A stretch of DNA of 64,000 nt from Solidesulfovibrio magneticus RS-1 (GCF_000010665.1 NC_012796.1:1302001-1366000); one strand, 5' to 3'; counted from the first letter of the stretch, positions 47,392-57,744 are shown. Notes: generated by a model not told the origin, from the letters alone. Numbers and translations are program-made.

Positions 47392-48705
47392 GTGGCCCTT
47401 ACCGGAGTCGAAAATCTGGCCCGTCTGCCGGAGCTGAAAAAAAAGCTCCTTTGGACCTTCCTGCTTGTGGCCGTCTACCGCATCGGCGTGCATGTCCCGG
47501 TGCCGGGCGTTGATTCGGCCGCGCTGGCGGATTTCTTCGAAAGCGCCAAGAACACCCTTTTTGGCCTGTTCGACATGTTCTCCGGCGGAGGGCTGCGCAA
47601 CCTCTCCATCTTCGCCCTGGGGATCATGCCCTACATCTCCGCCTCCATCATCATCCAGCTGCTGACCGTGGTCAGCCCTGAGCTGGCCAAGATGCAGAAG
47701 GAGGAGGGCGCCGCCGGGAAGAAAAAGATCACCCAGTACACCCGCTACGGAACGGTGCTCATCACCTGCATCCAGGGCTTCGGCATTGCCGTTGGCCTGG
47801 AAAGCATGGCCAGCCCTACGGGCGCGCCGGTGGTGCTCATGCCTGGCTGGGGCTTTCGCCTCATGACCATCATCACGCTGTGCGCCGGCACGGTGTTTCT
47901 CATGTGGCTCGGCGAACAGTTGACGGAAAAGGGCATTGGCAACGGCATTTCGCTGATCATCTATTCCGGCATCGTGGCCGGATTGCCGCGCGCCGTGCTC
48001 TCCACCTTTGATCTGCTCAAGGCCGGGGAGCTCTCGCCGCTCATGCTTATCCTCATCGTGGCGCTGATGTTGGCCGTTTTGGTCGCCATCGTGTTCATGG
48101 AGCGAGGGCAGCGGCGAATTCCCATACAATATGCCAAGCGCATGGTCGGACGGAAAATGTACGGCGGCCAGACCACCCATCTGCCGCTGCGCGTCAACAC
48201 GGCCGGCGTCATTCCGCCCATTTTCGCCTCCTCGATTCTGCTTTTCCCGGCGACCTTGGGCGAGTTTTCGAGCGTGCCTTGGCTGAAGACCGTGGCCTCC
48301 CTGTTCTCGCCGCAGACGATGACCTACAACGTGATCTTTATCGCGCTGATTGTTTTCTTCTGCTATTTCTATACGGCCATTATCTTTGATCCCAATGATA
48401 TTGCCGAGAACATTCGTAAGCAGGGTGGTTTTATTCCGGGTATCCGGCCCGGGGCCAAGACCAAGGAATACATCGACAAGGTGCTGGTTCGCATCACCCT
48501 GTGGGGTTCGATGTACATCTCCGCCGTCTGCGTGTTGCCCATGATGCTGATCCAGCAGTTCAACGTGCCGTTTTATTTCGGCGGCACTTCGCTTTTGATC
48601 GTGGTCGGCGTGGCCATGGACTTCATGTCCCAGATCGAGTCGTATCTTATCTCCCGTCAGTATGAAGGCCTCATGCAGAAGGGGAGAATCAAGGGCAGGC
48701 AGTAG
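47392..48705 (+). CDS. secY: Preprotein translocase subunit SecY
   Basis: The 437-aa inner-membrane channel has ten predicted helices and starts at GTG. It shows the plug-region FDMFSGGGLRNLSIFALGI and the cytoplasmic loop RRIPIQYAKRMVGRKMYGG. The conserved ENIRKQGGFIPGIRPG sits near the SecA/ribosome interface. Confidence 0.98.
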   Translation: MALTGVENLARLPELKKKLLWTFLLVAVYRIGVHVPVPGVDSAALADFFESAKNTLFGLFDMFSGGGLRNLSIFALGIMPYISASIIIQLLTVVSPELAKMQKEEGAAGKKKITQYTRYGTVLITCIQGFGIAVGLESMASPTGAPVVLMPGWGFRLMTIITLCAGTVFLMWLGEQLTEKGIGNGISLIIYSGIVAGLPRAVLSTFDLLKAGELSPLMLILIVALMLAVLVAIVFMERGQRRIPIQYAKRMVGRKMYGGQTTHLPLRVNTAGVIPPIFASSILLFPATLGEFSSVPWLKTVASLFSPQTMTYNVIFIALIVFFCYFYTAIIFDPNDIAENIRKQGGFIPGIRPGAKTKEYIDKVLVRITLWGSMYISAVCVLPMMLIQQFNVPFYFGGTSLLIVVGVAMDFMSQIESYLISRQYEGLMQKGRIKGRQ

Positions 48706-48707
48706 GT

Positions 48708-49475
48708 TTGAAAAAGGTCAGGGGGATCTACCTCAAAAACGACCTTGAACTGGCCTCCATGCGGGAAGCCTGCCGCATCGTGGCCGTGATCCTGCGGGAT
48801 CTGTCCGAAGCGGTGAAGCCTGGCGTGACCACCATGACCTTCGAACAGCTGGCGCTGAAGCGCTGCGCGGATTTCAAGGTCAAGCCAGGGTTCCTGGGCA
48901 TGTACGGGTTTCCTTTTGCCCTGTGCTGCTCGGTCAATGAGGAAGTCGTTCACGGCTTTCCATCCGACCGAGTGCTCAAAGAAGGGGACCTGGTCAGCTT
49001 CGACATGGGCGTGGTCTACGACGGTTTTTACGGAGACGCCGCCACCACGGTTCCGGTTGGCGAGATAAGTCCCGAGAAAGCCAAGCTTTTGCAGGTGACT
49101 CGGGAAAGTCTGGCAAAGGGCATCGCCGAGGCCATATCCGGCAATGACCTGTATGACATTTCGCGGGCCGTGCAAAAACATGTTGAAGGCCATGGCCTAA
49201 GTGTTGTAAGACGGTTCGTTGGTCACGGCATTGGGAGGAAGCTCCACGAAAAGCCCGAAATTCCCAATTTCGAGCCCAAGGACGCGCCTCGCGTCCCGCT
49301 TCTTCCCGGGATGGTGCTCGCCATCGAACCCATGGTGACGGCGGGTGGACCCGACGTCGAAGTGTTGTCCGACAATTGGACGGCCGTGACGAAAGATCGC
49401 AGCCTGTCCGCGCATTTCGAGCATACGGTGGCTGTGACCAAAAACGGTCCTCGGATTTTAAGCCTGGCTGATTGA
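48708..49475 (+). CDS. map: Methionine aminopeptidase, type I
   Basis: The 255-aa metallopeptidase removes N-terminal Met. Metal ligands are visible in [17 protein letters not shown] (two Asp), [12 protein letters not shown] (His), AIEPMVT (Glu) and the last HFEHTVAV region (Glu). It starts with TTG 2 nt after the secY stop, so expression is probably reduced and coupled. The enzyme lacks the N-terminal zinc-finger extension seen in some forms. Confidence 0.97.
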   Translation: MKKVRGIYLKNDLELASMREACRIVAVILRDLSEAVKPGVTTMTFEQLALKRCADFKVKPGFLGMYGFPFALCCSVNEEVVHGFPSDRVLKEGDLVSFDMGVVYDGFYGDAATTVPVGEISPEKAKLLQVTRESLAKGIAEAISGNDLYDISRAVQKHVEGHGLSVVRRFVGHGIGRKLHEKPEIPNFEPKDAPRVPLLPGMVLAIEPMVTAGGPDVEVLSDNWTAVTKDRSLSAHFEHTVAVTKNGPRILSLAD

Positions 49476-49533
49476 CGCGACCGACGCCCGCGCGGCCTCG
49501 GTCGTTTCCGTCGCCAGGAGACGGAGAGATGGC

Positions 49534-49647
49534 ATGAAAGTGAGACCTTCGGTGAAAAAACTTTGTCCCAAGTGCAAAATCATCCGGCGTCACGGCGTTG
49601 TGCGGGTGATCTGCGATAACCCCCGGCACAAGCAACGTCAGGGATAA
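49534..49647 (+). CDS. rpmJ: 50S ribosomal protein L36
   Basis: The 37-aa protein translates [20 protein letters not shown] followed by [17 protein letters not shown]. It is the zinc-ribbon form with CPKC, a third Cys and a His. GGAG lies upstream. infA, often found between map and rpmJ, is absent. Confidence 0.97.
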   Translation: MKVRPSVKKLCPKCKIIRRHGVVRVICDNPRHKQRQG

Positions 49648-49659
49648 CGGAGGAACGTC

Positions 49660-50031
49660 GTGGCCAGAATCGCGGGAGTCGACCTTCCCAAGAACAAGCG
49701 GATGGACATTGCGCTGACCTATATCTTCGGCATCGGCCGTACCACGGCCCTGCGCATCCTCGAAAGCACCGGCGTTGATTGGACGAAAAATTCCGACGCC
49801 CTGACTTCTGAGGAAACCAACAATATCCGCAAGGAACTCGAAGCCAACTACAAGGTCGAGGGCGATCTGCGGCGTGAAATCACCGCCGGCATCAAGCGCC
49901 TCATGGACATCGGTTGCTATCGGGGCCTGCGTCACCGCCGGGGCCTGCCCTGTCGCGGACAGCGCACCCACACCAATTCGCGTACCCGCAAGGGACCGCG
50001 TCGTGGTGTGATGGCCAAGAAGAAGAAGTAA
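49660..50031 (+). CDS. rpsM: 30S ribosomal protein S13
   Basis: The 123-aa protein starts at GTG and has [20 protein letters not shown]. The C-terminal [20 protein letters not shown] is the tRNA-contact tail. Confidence 0.98.
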   Translation: MARIAGVDLPKNKRMDIALTYIFGIGRTTALRILESTGVDWTKNSDALTSEETNNIRKELEANYKVEGDLRREITAGIKRLMDIGCYRGLRHRRGLPCRGQRTHTNSRTRKGPRRGVMAKKKK

Positions 50032-50107
50032 CCTTTCGCGGACGCGTTTATAAGCGTCCGCTGCAACACGGCAACACGCCCCAAACGGGCTTTTTGGAGA
50101 TACGCGT

Positions 50108-50494
50108 ATGGCGAAACCGCGCCGCACCGGCAAAAAGGAACGCAAGAACATTCCCGTGGGCGTGGCCCACATTCAGGCCACGTTCAACAATACCATCGTG
50201 ACCTTCACCGATCAGAAGGGCAACGTGGTCAGCTGGGCCACCTCCGGTGGGGCTGGTTTCAAGGGGTCGCGCAAGTCCACCCCGTTTGCCGCCCAGGTCG
50301 CCGCAGAAAACGCCGCGCGCAAGGCCCAGGAAAACGGCATGCGCACCGTCGGCGTTTTGGTGAAAGGGCCGGGGTCCGGACGTGAGGCCGCCATGCGCGC
50401 CATTCACAACGCCGGGTTCAAGATCAGCTACATCCGCGATATTACGCCCATCCCCCACAACGGCTGCCGTCCGCCCAAGCGGCGTCGCGTCTAG
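50108..50494 (+). CDS. rpsK: 30S ribosomal protein S11
   Basis: The 128-aa protein has [20 protein letters not shown]. The C-terminal [18 protein letters not shown] is invariant in S11. Confidence 0.98.
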   Translation: MAKPRRTGKKERKNIPVGVAHIQATFNNTIVTFTDQKGNVVSWATSGGAGFKGSRKSTPFAAQVAAENAARKAQENGMRTVGVLVKGPGSGREAAMRAIHNAGFKISYIRDITPIPHNGCRPPKRRRV

Positions 50495-50678
50495 TTGGAG
50501 CGGATGGCCGAGGGCACGGTTCCCTCGGCGGCACAGCGGTATTTTATACGACCAGGCCTCCAGACCGGGGCCTGGCTCATTATTCGGTCCCACCCGGCGC
50601 AAACATGCCTCGGAGGACCGACACACGCGGGGAAACGGTCATAAAGGCCGCCCCGCGGCACATCGAGGAGGAACGACC
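50495..50678 (+). promoter_or_regulatory. Structured 184-nt leader between rpsK and rpsD
   Basis: This is the longest gap inside the ribosomal block. It contains GCCGAGGG/CCCTCGGC (50507-50529) and CCAGGCC/GGCCTGG (50552-50575) hairpins before the GAGGAGG ribosome site of rpsD. S4 is a known autoregulator that binds mRNA leaders, so this may be an S4 control element or a processing site; there is no T-run for termination. Confidence 0.45.
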
Positions 50679-51305
<627 letters not shown>

Positions 51306-51336
51306 TCGGCAAAGACCCTTTGCCTAAGGTGACGCC

Positions 51337-52380
51337 ATGTTGACTCGTAACGGCCAAAGGCTCATCAACTCCCGCAACTGGACCGAACTCGTCAAGCCCG
51401 AAGTCCTGGACAAGGACCCGAGCTCCACCGAGACCTTCGGACGGTTCGTGTGCGAGCCCCTGGAACGCGGGTTCGGCACGACGCTCGGCAATGCCCTGCG
51501 TCGCGTGCTCCTGTCGTCCCTGCAGGGCGCGGCCATCGTCGCCGCCCGCATCGAAGGGGTGCAGCACGAATTCTCCACGATTCCGGGAGTCATTGAGGAT
51601 GTCACCGAGATCATCCTCAATCTCAAGCAGGTGCGGCTGGCCATGGCCACCGACGAGCCCCAGCGGCTCACCCTGCTCGCCAAGGAAAAGGGCGAAGTTC
51701 GGGCCAGCGCCATTCAGGGCAATCACAACGTCTCGGTGCTGTCCGAGGACGTCTTGATCGCCACCCTTTCCGAAGACCGCGATTTCCGCATCGACCTCGA
51801 AGTGCGCATGGGCAAGGGCTATGTCCCGGCCGACATGCACGAAGGGCTCGAATCCGAAATCGGCCTGATCCTCCTGGATGCGAGCTTCTCGCCGGTGAAG
51901 AAGGTGGCCTACACCATCGAACAGGCCCGCGTCGGCCAGATGACCAACTACGACAAGCTCGTGTTGGAAGTCACCACCGACGGCTCCATCGCCCCTGAGG
52001 ACGCCATTTCCTACAGCGCCAAGATCCTCAAGGATCAACTCACGGTTTTCATCAATTTCGACGAGAAGGAATCCGAGGCGGAGAAGAATCGGCGTCGTGA
52101 CGACATCGAGCTCAACCCCAGCCTGTTTAAAAGCATCGACGAACTTGAGCTCTCCGTGCGCGCCACCAACTGCCTGAAGTCCGCCAACATCCAGACCGTT
52201 GGCGAGCTCATGCAGAAAACCGAACACGAGATGCTCAAGACCAAGAACTTCGGCAAGAAATCCTTTGAGGAAATCCGCCGCGTTCTCGAGGATATGGGTC
52301 TCGAATTCGGTATGCGCATCGAGAACTTCGACCAAAAATACCAGGAATGGCTCAAGAGGAAGCAGACCGATGAGGCATAA
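51337..52380 (+). CDS. rpoA: DNA-directed RNA polymerase subunit alpha
   Basis: The 347-aa protein has an N-terminal dimerisation domain ([20 protein letters not shown]). After a flexible linker comes the C-terminal domain with [18 protein letters not shown] and [19 protein letters not shown], which binds UP elements and activators. The end overlaps rplQ by 11 nt. Confidence 0.98.
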
Positions 52381-52786
52381 CAAATCCGGACGCAAACTTG
52401 GCAGGACCGCCGCGCACCGCAAGGCCATGCTGCGCAATATGGCTCGTTCGCTGCTGATCCATGAGCGGATCCGCACCACCGAACACAAGGCCAAGGAACT
52501 TCGCGGCGTTGTTGAGCAGCTTGTCACCCTGGCCCAGACCGACAGCGTTCACGCTCGTCGCATGGCCTACAAGGTGCTCGAAAATCACCAGCTCGTGGCC
52601 CGGCTCTTCAATGAGATCGGCCCGCGCTTCACGGGTCAGCCCGGCGGTTACACCCGCGTGGTCAAGATGAGCCTGCCCCGAGCCGGCGACTGCGCCGCCA
52701 TGGCGATCATCGAATTGACCAAGCTGGCCGGGGCCGCCCCCGCCGGCCAGGAACAGGCTCCCAAGGACGCTTCTTCCGAGGCCTAG
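52370..52786 (+). CDS. rplQ: 50S ribosomal protein L17
   Basis: The 138-aa protein starts [20 protein letters not shown] and continues with [19 protein letters not shown]. It has a family-typical core (to about residue 118) plus a short Ala/Gln-rich tail. It is the last gene of the ribosomal block; the terminator follows 16 nt later. Confidence 0.98.
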
Positions 52787-52802
52787 AGCAGACATCGTCA
52801 AA

Positions 52803-52831
52803 GCAGGGCCCTCGCGGCCCTGCTTTTTTTT
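52803..52831 (+). terminator. Terminator of the ribosomal operon
   Basis: GCAGGGCC and GGCCCTGC form a stem with a 5-nt loop, followed by eight T. Confidence 0.95.
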
Positions 52832-52863
52832 GACCAGATGGATCAGTTTTTTCGATAGGGGGT

Positions 52864-53763
52864 ATGGTCAAGATGGATGTCCGCCGGCTCCAGGCCTTTG
52901 CTAAAGTCTACGAGCTACGCAGTTTTTCCCGTGCCGGCGAAGAACTGTTGCTGTCCCAGCCTACGATCAGCGCCCATATTTCCGCTCTGGAAGAGGAGCT
53001 TGAAACCCAACTTTTCGACCGTCTTGGCCGGACCGTGCTGCCGACCCAAGCCGGCGACGTCCTGTACCGCTACTGCACCACCATCTTTACGCAGCTCGAC
53101 CATGCCAAAGCTGACATCATGGCCCTGTCAGCCCGTGTTGCCGGCGAGCTGGTCATTGGCGGCAGCACCATCCCGGCCCACTACATCATCCCCCGCTTGG
53201 TGGCCCGTTACGTGGACGCGTATCCCGAGGTCCGGGTGGACATGACCGGCGGCGACACCAGCGAGATCGCGCAGAAAGTGGCCGATGGCACGGTCCATGT
53301 CGGCATTGTCGGCGCGCCGGCGCCGTATCCCGAACTGGTCAGTCTGCCCTATCTTGATGATGCCCTCGTTGTCGTGGCGCCGGCATCCCTGTCCTTGCCG
53401 GACATGACCGAGAGCGGGTGGCAGGACCGTTTGGCCGGTTTGCCCTGGATCATGCGTGAGCAGGGGTCAGGCACGCGCCAGACGTTGGAGGCGTCTTTTG
53501 CCAAGGGCGGCATGGATATTCGGAACATCAGTCCGGTGCTGGTTGTGCATTCTTCCCTGGCCGTCCTGGAATGCGTTGAGGCTGGGCTAGGGGTGGCCGC
53601 CGTATCCACATTGGCCGCAAAGACGTATTTGGAGCGTGGAACCGTAGCGGGTCTGGAGGTGCCGCATTTGGACATGCGGCGTAGTTTTTATGTTATCCAT
53701 CATGGAAAACGCTATCTTTTTCCTGCATTACGCGCTTTTCTCAAAATATGTGGTTTCGCTTAG
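52864..53763 (+). CDS. LysR-family transcriptional regulator
   Basis: The 299-aa protein has an N-terminal winged helix with RRLQAFAKVYELRSFSRAGE and LSQPTISAHISALEEELETQ. The C-terminal periplasmic-binding-like effector domain has GELVIGGSTIPAHYIIPRLV and VADGTVHVGIVGAPAP. The latter resembles CysB/Cbl-type and the LysR regulators associated with selenium metabolism in Desulfovibrio, but the effector is not readable. The start could be 52864 or the ATG three codons later; GGGGG lies upstream. It is transcribed away from the ribosomal operon end. Confidence 0.9.
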   Translation: MVKMDVRRLQAFAKVYELRSFSRAGEELLLSQPTISAHISALEEELETQLFDRLGRTVLPTQAGDVLYRYCTTIFTQLDHAKADIMALSARVAGELVIGGSTIPAHYIIPRLVARYVDAYPEVRVDMTGGDTSEIAQKVADGTVHVGIVGAPAPYPELVSLPYLDDALVVVAPASLSLPDMTESGWQDRLAGLPWIMREQGSGTRQTLEASFAKGGMDIRNISPVLVVHSSLAVLECVEAGLGVAAVSTLAAKTYLERGTVAGLEVPHLDMRRSFYVIHHGKRYLFPALRAFLKICGFA

Positions 53764-54053
53764 GCCGATTTGCCATTTTGACGGCAAGTTGTTTATAAAA
53801 AATTCGGCAGGTAAATACCCTGGCTGCATTGACGATAAATCGGAAAGACCGTGGATGGACTATTACTCAGAGCATGAAATACCTAACAACCTGTTGGTGG
53901 CGATTGGCGTCTTGCCTTGATCCTTGACGGTCAACGAAAATAAGGGATTAGATGTCAAGTGCACTCAGTAATAAGTATTTCACCTAACCATTTGTTGAGT
54001 TGATATGTTGAAATACTGTCCATTGCAGTTGAAACTTCAAAGGCAAGGCAGTA

Positions 54054-54914
54054 ATGCTTCGCTGTTTGTGGTGCTTTATGTGTAAGCCCTTTTGCTTTCT
54101 TCATTTGCCAAGAACAGCCGGGACAACGCTAAATAAAGTATTGTCGCAAAATTTTGAGAAAGACGCAATTATATCTCTATATAAAAGAGAAGAATTTGAA
54201 CGGTATAAAGAAATTTCTTTGGAAAACTTCCAAAGAATAAAGCTCATACAAGGTCATGTTTTGCTGCAAAATTATGACCCACCCCAGATGTATTCATCTG
54301 ATGTCAATGTTTTCACTTTTTTACGTGAACCAGTTGCGCGGATACAGTCTGAGTACTTTTTCTTGAAGCAGTGGAAGTTTAGTCATATGTATGAAATTAT
54401 CCATAATAATAACATGTCTTTTGTTGATTATGTAACCAGTGACTTAAGCAAGGTAAGGTATAAAGGTAAAAATTTCATGACGCGTGCAATTTCCGGCGAA
54501 GACCTGGCTTCATCGGGCGCACGTCAGAAGGCGCTGTCTCAGGCTAAAAAACATCTTGAAAAGCAGTTTGTTTTTTTTGGCATACAGGAACGGTTTGATG
54601 AGAGTCTTGTGATGTTGAGCAAAGTATTGCTTCTGAAAAATATCCTGTATGAAAGAAGAAATGTCTTGTCCGAAAAGTGCAAGGAAACGTTATCTTCTCA
54701 TGATGTTGAGATCGCCACGAGTTATAATGCACTTGATATTGAGCTTTATCAGTTCGCTTGCGATTTGTTTGAAGATAGGCTTGCTTCCAAGCGTGTCGTG
54801 ACGCCTGCTGAAATCAAAGTCTTTACGACTATGAACGCCAAGTATCAAAGATTATGTGATCTCCTCAATAAAAAAAGCGGAATCCAGCCAGGCGAAATTA
54901 TGCTGCCGAAGTAA
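54054..54914 (+). CDS. Sulfotransferase-family protein, AT-rich (probably acquired)
   Basis: The 286-aa protein of the carbohydrate sulfotransferase (Sulfotransfer_2-like) superfamily has the PAPS 5'-phosphosulfate loop CFLHLPRTAGTTLNKVL and the 3'-phosphate motif VFTFLREPVARIQSEYFFLK. The gene and about 290 nt before it are much more AT-rich than the rest of the window, with many AAA/ATA codons, suggesting transfer. The flagellin gene lies 345 nt away on the other strand, so a surface glycan or flagellin-glycan substrate is possible. An alternative start is Met9 (54078). Confidence 0.8.
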   Translation: MLRCLWCFMCKPFCFLHLPRTAGTTLNKVLSQNFEKDAIISLYKREEFERYKEISLENFQRIKLIQGHVLLQNYDPPQMYSSDVNVFTFLREPVARIQSEYFFLKQWKFSHMYEIIHNNNMSFVDYVTSDLSKVRYKGKNFMTRAISGEDLASSGARQKALSQAKKHLEKQFVFFGIQERFDESLVMLSKVLLLKNILYERRNVLSEKCKETLSSHDVEIATSYNALDIELYQFACDLFEDRLASKRVVTPAEIKVFTTMNAKYQRLCDLLNKKSGIQPGEIMLPK

Positions 54915-55259
54915 AGTCCGATCACGGCGGGGGCACGGGCCGTCCGGGTGAAGCCTCCTGACCGGACAGGAGCCTGTGCCTCAAGGCAGTGCCTCCTGCC
55001 TGGGCCCACGGCTGCAGTGGCGCACAGCTTTCGAGGCTGTTGAGCTAGGATGGGCCTGTCGTTGGCTCTTGATGTTGATTCCCCTTGCCGCCTCCAACCT
55101 GGCCCGTGTCGCAACAGCGATGATCCGGTCGCTTCTTCTTGGACTTGCTGCAGCCCGCCTCTGGGCGTTCCCTCGGGTCTTGATCGGTCCGCGTCAATGA
55201 CAAAGCCCGCCTGGTTTCCCGGGCGGGCTTTTGGTGTTTGCTGGCGGGCCGGCTGGCTA
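54915..55259. other. Intergenic region between sulfotransferase and flagellin genes
   Basis: GC content returns to normal here. It contains an imperfect AGGAG...CTCCT hairpin region near 54955-54995 and the flagellin terminator at 55202-55231. No gene is evident. Confidence 0.55.
55202..55231 (-). terminator. Flagellin terminator
   Basis: AAAGCCCGCC and GGCGGGCTTT form a perfect stem directly after the flagellin gene; the T-run is short. Confidence 0.75.
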
Positions 55260-56159
55260 CTAACCGCCGATGAGCTGCATGGCCATCTTCGGCATGGAGT
55301 TGGCCTGGGAGAGCATGGCCACTGCCGACTGGGTCAGAATCTGGTTGCGCACGAACTGGGTCATTTCCGTGGCCACATCGACGTCGGAGATCTGCGACTC
55401 GGCGGCCTGGAGGTTTTCGGCCTGGATCTGCAGGTTGGAGATGGTGTTCTCCAGCCGGTTCTGCAGCGCGCCGAGGTTGGCGCGGATCTTGTCCTTGGAG
55501 ACGATGGCGTCCTTGATGGCGTCGAGGGCGAGCTGGGCCAGTTCCTGGGTGGAGATGCTGCGTCCGGCCTGGTCGGTGGAGGACGCGGCGCCGATGCCCA
55601 GGCCGAAGGCCGAAGCGGTGGAGGTGCCGATCTGGACGTAGTAGTAGTCTTCCGAGGACTCGTTGCCGGAGCCGAAATGCACCTTCATCTTGCCGGTGGA
55701 AGTCGAGGTGGAACCATCGTGCGTGGCGCCGGACAGGTTGCCGTTGAGCAGGTAGATGCCGTTGAAGTCCGTGGCGTTGGCGATTCGGGTGATTTCCGAG
55801 GCCATGGCCTGGTATTCCGAGTCGATGATGAGACGCTGGTCCGAGGTGTAGGTGCCGGTGGAAGCCTGTTCCGCCAGTTCCTTCATGCGGATGAGCTTTT
55901 CATCGATGACCTGGAGCGCGCCGTCCGCCGTCTGGATCATGGAGATGGCGTCGTTGGCGTTGCGCACGCCCTGGTTGATGGCTGAAATGTCGGCCCGCAT
56001 AAGCTCGCGGATGGCGAGGCCGGCGGCGTCGTCGGCGGCGGTGTTGATGCGAAGGCCCGAAGACAGCCTCTGGGTCGAAGTGGCCAGCGCACCGTACGAG
56101 TTGGACAGGTTACGGGCGGCATTGGCGGCCATCATATTGTGATTGATAACGAGCGACAT
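55260..56159 (-). CDS. fliC: Flagellin
   Basis: The 299-aa filament protein has the conserved N-terminal D0/D1 region (MSLVINHNMMAANAARNLSN, TQRLSSGLRINTAADDAAGL). The central variable domain is short and Ser/Thr/Gly-rich, with HDGSTSTSTGKM and YYYVQIGTST, a plausible glycosylation region. The C-terminal D0/D1 region ends VAMLSQANSMPKMAMQLIGG. The ATG at 56159 has AAGGAGG 8 nt upstream; a 15-residue upstream extension is rejected. It is a lone gene with its own sigma28 promoter. Confidence 0.97.
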   Translation of the reverse strand: MSLVINHNMMAANAARNLSNSYGALATSTQRLSSGLRINTAADDAAGLAIRELMRADISAINQGVRNANDAISMIQTADGALQVIDEKLIRMKELAEQASTGTYTSDQRLIIDSEYQAMASEITRIANATDFNGIYLLNGNLSGATHDGSTSTSTGKMKVHFGSGNESSEDYYYVQIGTSTASAFGLGIGAASSTDQAGRSISTQELAQLALDAIKDAIVSKDKIRANLGALQNRLENTISNLQIQAENLQAAESQISDVDVATEMTQFVRNQILTQSAVAMLSQANSMPKMAMQLIGG

Positions 56160-56841
56160 GGCTTTTCCTCCTTGAAAAGTGTGTGCATCCAGCTTGTTTC
56201 CCATGAAGGCGAGAGCATCGCCGGCGGCATGGGGTGTTTTTGACGACTACGGCTTGCGCCGGTTTGCTCCCGAAGGTTGATCCTGTATGGTGAGCCTCCT
56301 TTACCAGGAAATCTTTCAAGCGGCTTTGCCTTCAGTGGCGGCTGCTTTGACTCACCTATCGGCGGCTCTGAAAAACCCTTTAGTCATTTTTTTCTCTGAA
56401 GAATGGAAAAATAGTGTAAACAAGAGATCTGAAACACGGCGATATTTCACGGTTCTGGAGAAGAGCCGTGGGACGGTGCACGTAATTTCAGCTGGTTAGC
56501 TTGGCGATGTGGAGATGTTGCAGAGAAGGTATAAAATACAGGCTGTTCACGACTCCTATCGGATGCTTTAATGATCCCATTAGGCGGCAAAGCGTTTTTT
56601 TTCGAGAAATTTGGTCGCCAGTTTGGTTGCCGTTGCCGCAAGCGCTCAAGGTTTGCCGCTTCTGGAGCCGGCAGATGCGACGGCCCTGGCGAGGAGCCGT
56701 GTACTGAAGACGGGATTGTCGGCGAATCAAGTCGGCGGAGGGGAGCTGCTGACCGACTGGCGGTGGTGTCGGCTTGCTATGTGAAAGATTCTATGTCACT
56801 GTAGTTATTATGTTAAGTTAAATTTGACAGAGGAGAACACG
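56160..56841. other. Divergent flagellin/tupA intergenic region
   Basis: The 682-nt region contains the sigma28 promoter at 56356-56382 and a weaker sigma28-like match on the same strand at 56556-56582 (TAAT, N15, TCCGATAG). AT-rich sequence lies before tupA. I see no convincing gene. Short open frames here lack ribosome sites and family resemblance. Confidence 0.55.
56356..56382 (-). promoter_or_regulatory. sigma28 (FliA) promoter of flagellin
   Basis: On the minus strand TAAA, exactly 15 nt, then GCCGATAG gives seven of eight matches to the FliA -10 box. It predicts a transcript start near 56350 and a flagellin leader of about 190 nt. Confidence 0.88.
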
Positions 56842-57675
56842 ATGTATGCAACCATGTTTGGCCGGTTGGTTCTGGTCTTGTCCCTGTCCTTGTTATTTTC
56901 TGGTTCTGCCCTGGCCGCCGGCGAGGCGCTCATGATGGCCACCACCACGAGTACCGACGACACCGGGCTGTTGCCGGTGCTGGGCGAGGCCTTCAAGAAG
57001 GACACGGGGATCGAGCTCAAGTGGGTGGCCGTGGGCACCGGCAAGGCCCTGGAACACGGCAAGAACTGCGATGTGGATGTGTTGCTCGTCCACGCCCCGG
57101 CGGCCGAGAAGAAATTCGTTGAAGAGGGCAACGGGACCAAACGCATCGAAGTCATGTACAACGACTTCATCGTCGTCGGTCCGGCCGAGGACCCGGCCAA
57201 GATCAAGGGCAAGACGGCCGGCGAAGCCCTGGCCGCCATCGCCGCGGCCACGGCCCCGTTCATCAGCCGTGGCGACGATTCCGGCACCCACAAGATGGAA
57301 CAGTCCTTGTGGAAGGGCGCGGGGCTGGCGCTGCCCGACAAGGAGACCTGGTACGTCTCGGCCGGCCAGGGCATGATGGCCACCCTCAACATGGCCGGCG
57401 AACGCAAGGGCTACACCCTGGTCGACCGGGGCACCTACATCTCTTACGAGGATCAGGCCAAGGGCAAGCCGGCCCTGGTGGTACTGGTGGAGGGAGATAA
57501 GCCGTTGCTCAACCAGTACAGCGTTATTCCGGTCAATCCGGCCAAATGCGAGAAGGTGAAGATCAAGGAAGCCCAGATCTTCTCCGACTGGCTGGCTTCA
57601 CCCAAGGGCCAGAAGGTCGTCGGCGACTTCACGGTCAAGGGCAAGAAGCTTTTCACCCCCAACGCCGCCAAGTAG
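56842..57675 (+). CDS. tupA: Tungstate ABC transporter substrate-binding protein TupA
   Basis: The 277-aa periplasmic protein has a signal peptide (VLVLSLSLLFSGSALAAG). The anion-binding start MMATTTSTDDTGLLPVLGEAF is diagnostic for TupA, with FISRGDDSGTHKMEQSLWK and VDRGTYISYEDQ following. It captures tungstate for W-dependent formate dehydrogenases and related enzymes. GAGGAG lies before the ATG at 56842. It is the first gene of tupABC. Confidence 0.95.
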   Translation: MYATMFGRLVLVLSLSLLFSGSALAAGEALMMATTTSTDDTGLLPVLGEAFKKDTGIELKWVAVGTGKALEHGKNCDVDVLLVHAPAAEKKFVEEGNGTKRIEVMYNDFIVVGPAEDPAKIKGKTAGEALAAIAAATAPFISRGDDSGTHKMEQSLWKGAGLALPDKETWYVSAGQGMMATLNMAGERKGYTLVDRGTYISYEDQAKGKPALVVLVEGDKPLLNQYSVIPVNPAKCEKVKIKEAQIFSDWLASPKGQKVVGDFTVKGKKLFTPNAAK

Positions 57676-57696
57676 CGCGGCAGCCAAACGACACCC

Positions 57697-57727
57697 GGGC
57701 GCGCCGGCCGTTGACGCCGGCGCGCCC
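57697..57727 (+). promoter_or_regulatory. Intercistronic hairpin between tupA and tupB
   Basis: GGGCGCGCCGGC and GCCGGCGCGCCC form a perfect 12-bp stem with a 7-nt loop and no T-run, in the 69-nt gap after the binding-protein gene. It is the third such case in the window. Confidence 0.7.
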
Positions 57728-57744
57728 GACTGCCAAAATACCCC

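Noticed and set aside
53690-53920. 76-aa ORF overlapping the end of the LysR gene
   Set aside because: It has no ribosome site, overlaps the LysR coding end in another frame, and continues into AT-rich intergenic DNA where chance ORFs with odd composition are expected.
54950-55000. Imperfect hairpin that might be a small RNA or tRNA-like fold
   Set aside because: No cloverleaf, conserved T-loop, promoter or terminator in register; the stem has several mismatches.
56160-56290. sigma54-type GG/GC boxes just upstream of flagellin
   Set aside because: Candidate GG-N10-GC pairs were poor, whereas a near-perfect sigma28 site exists further upstream.
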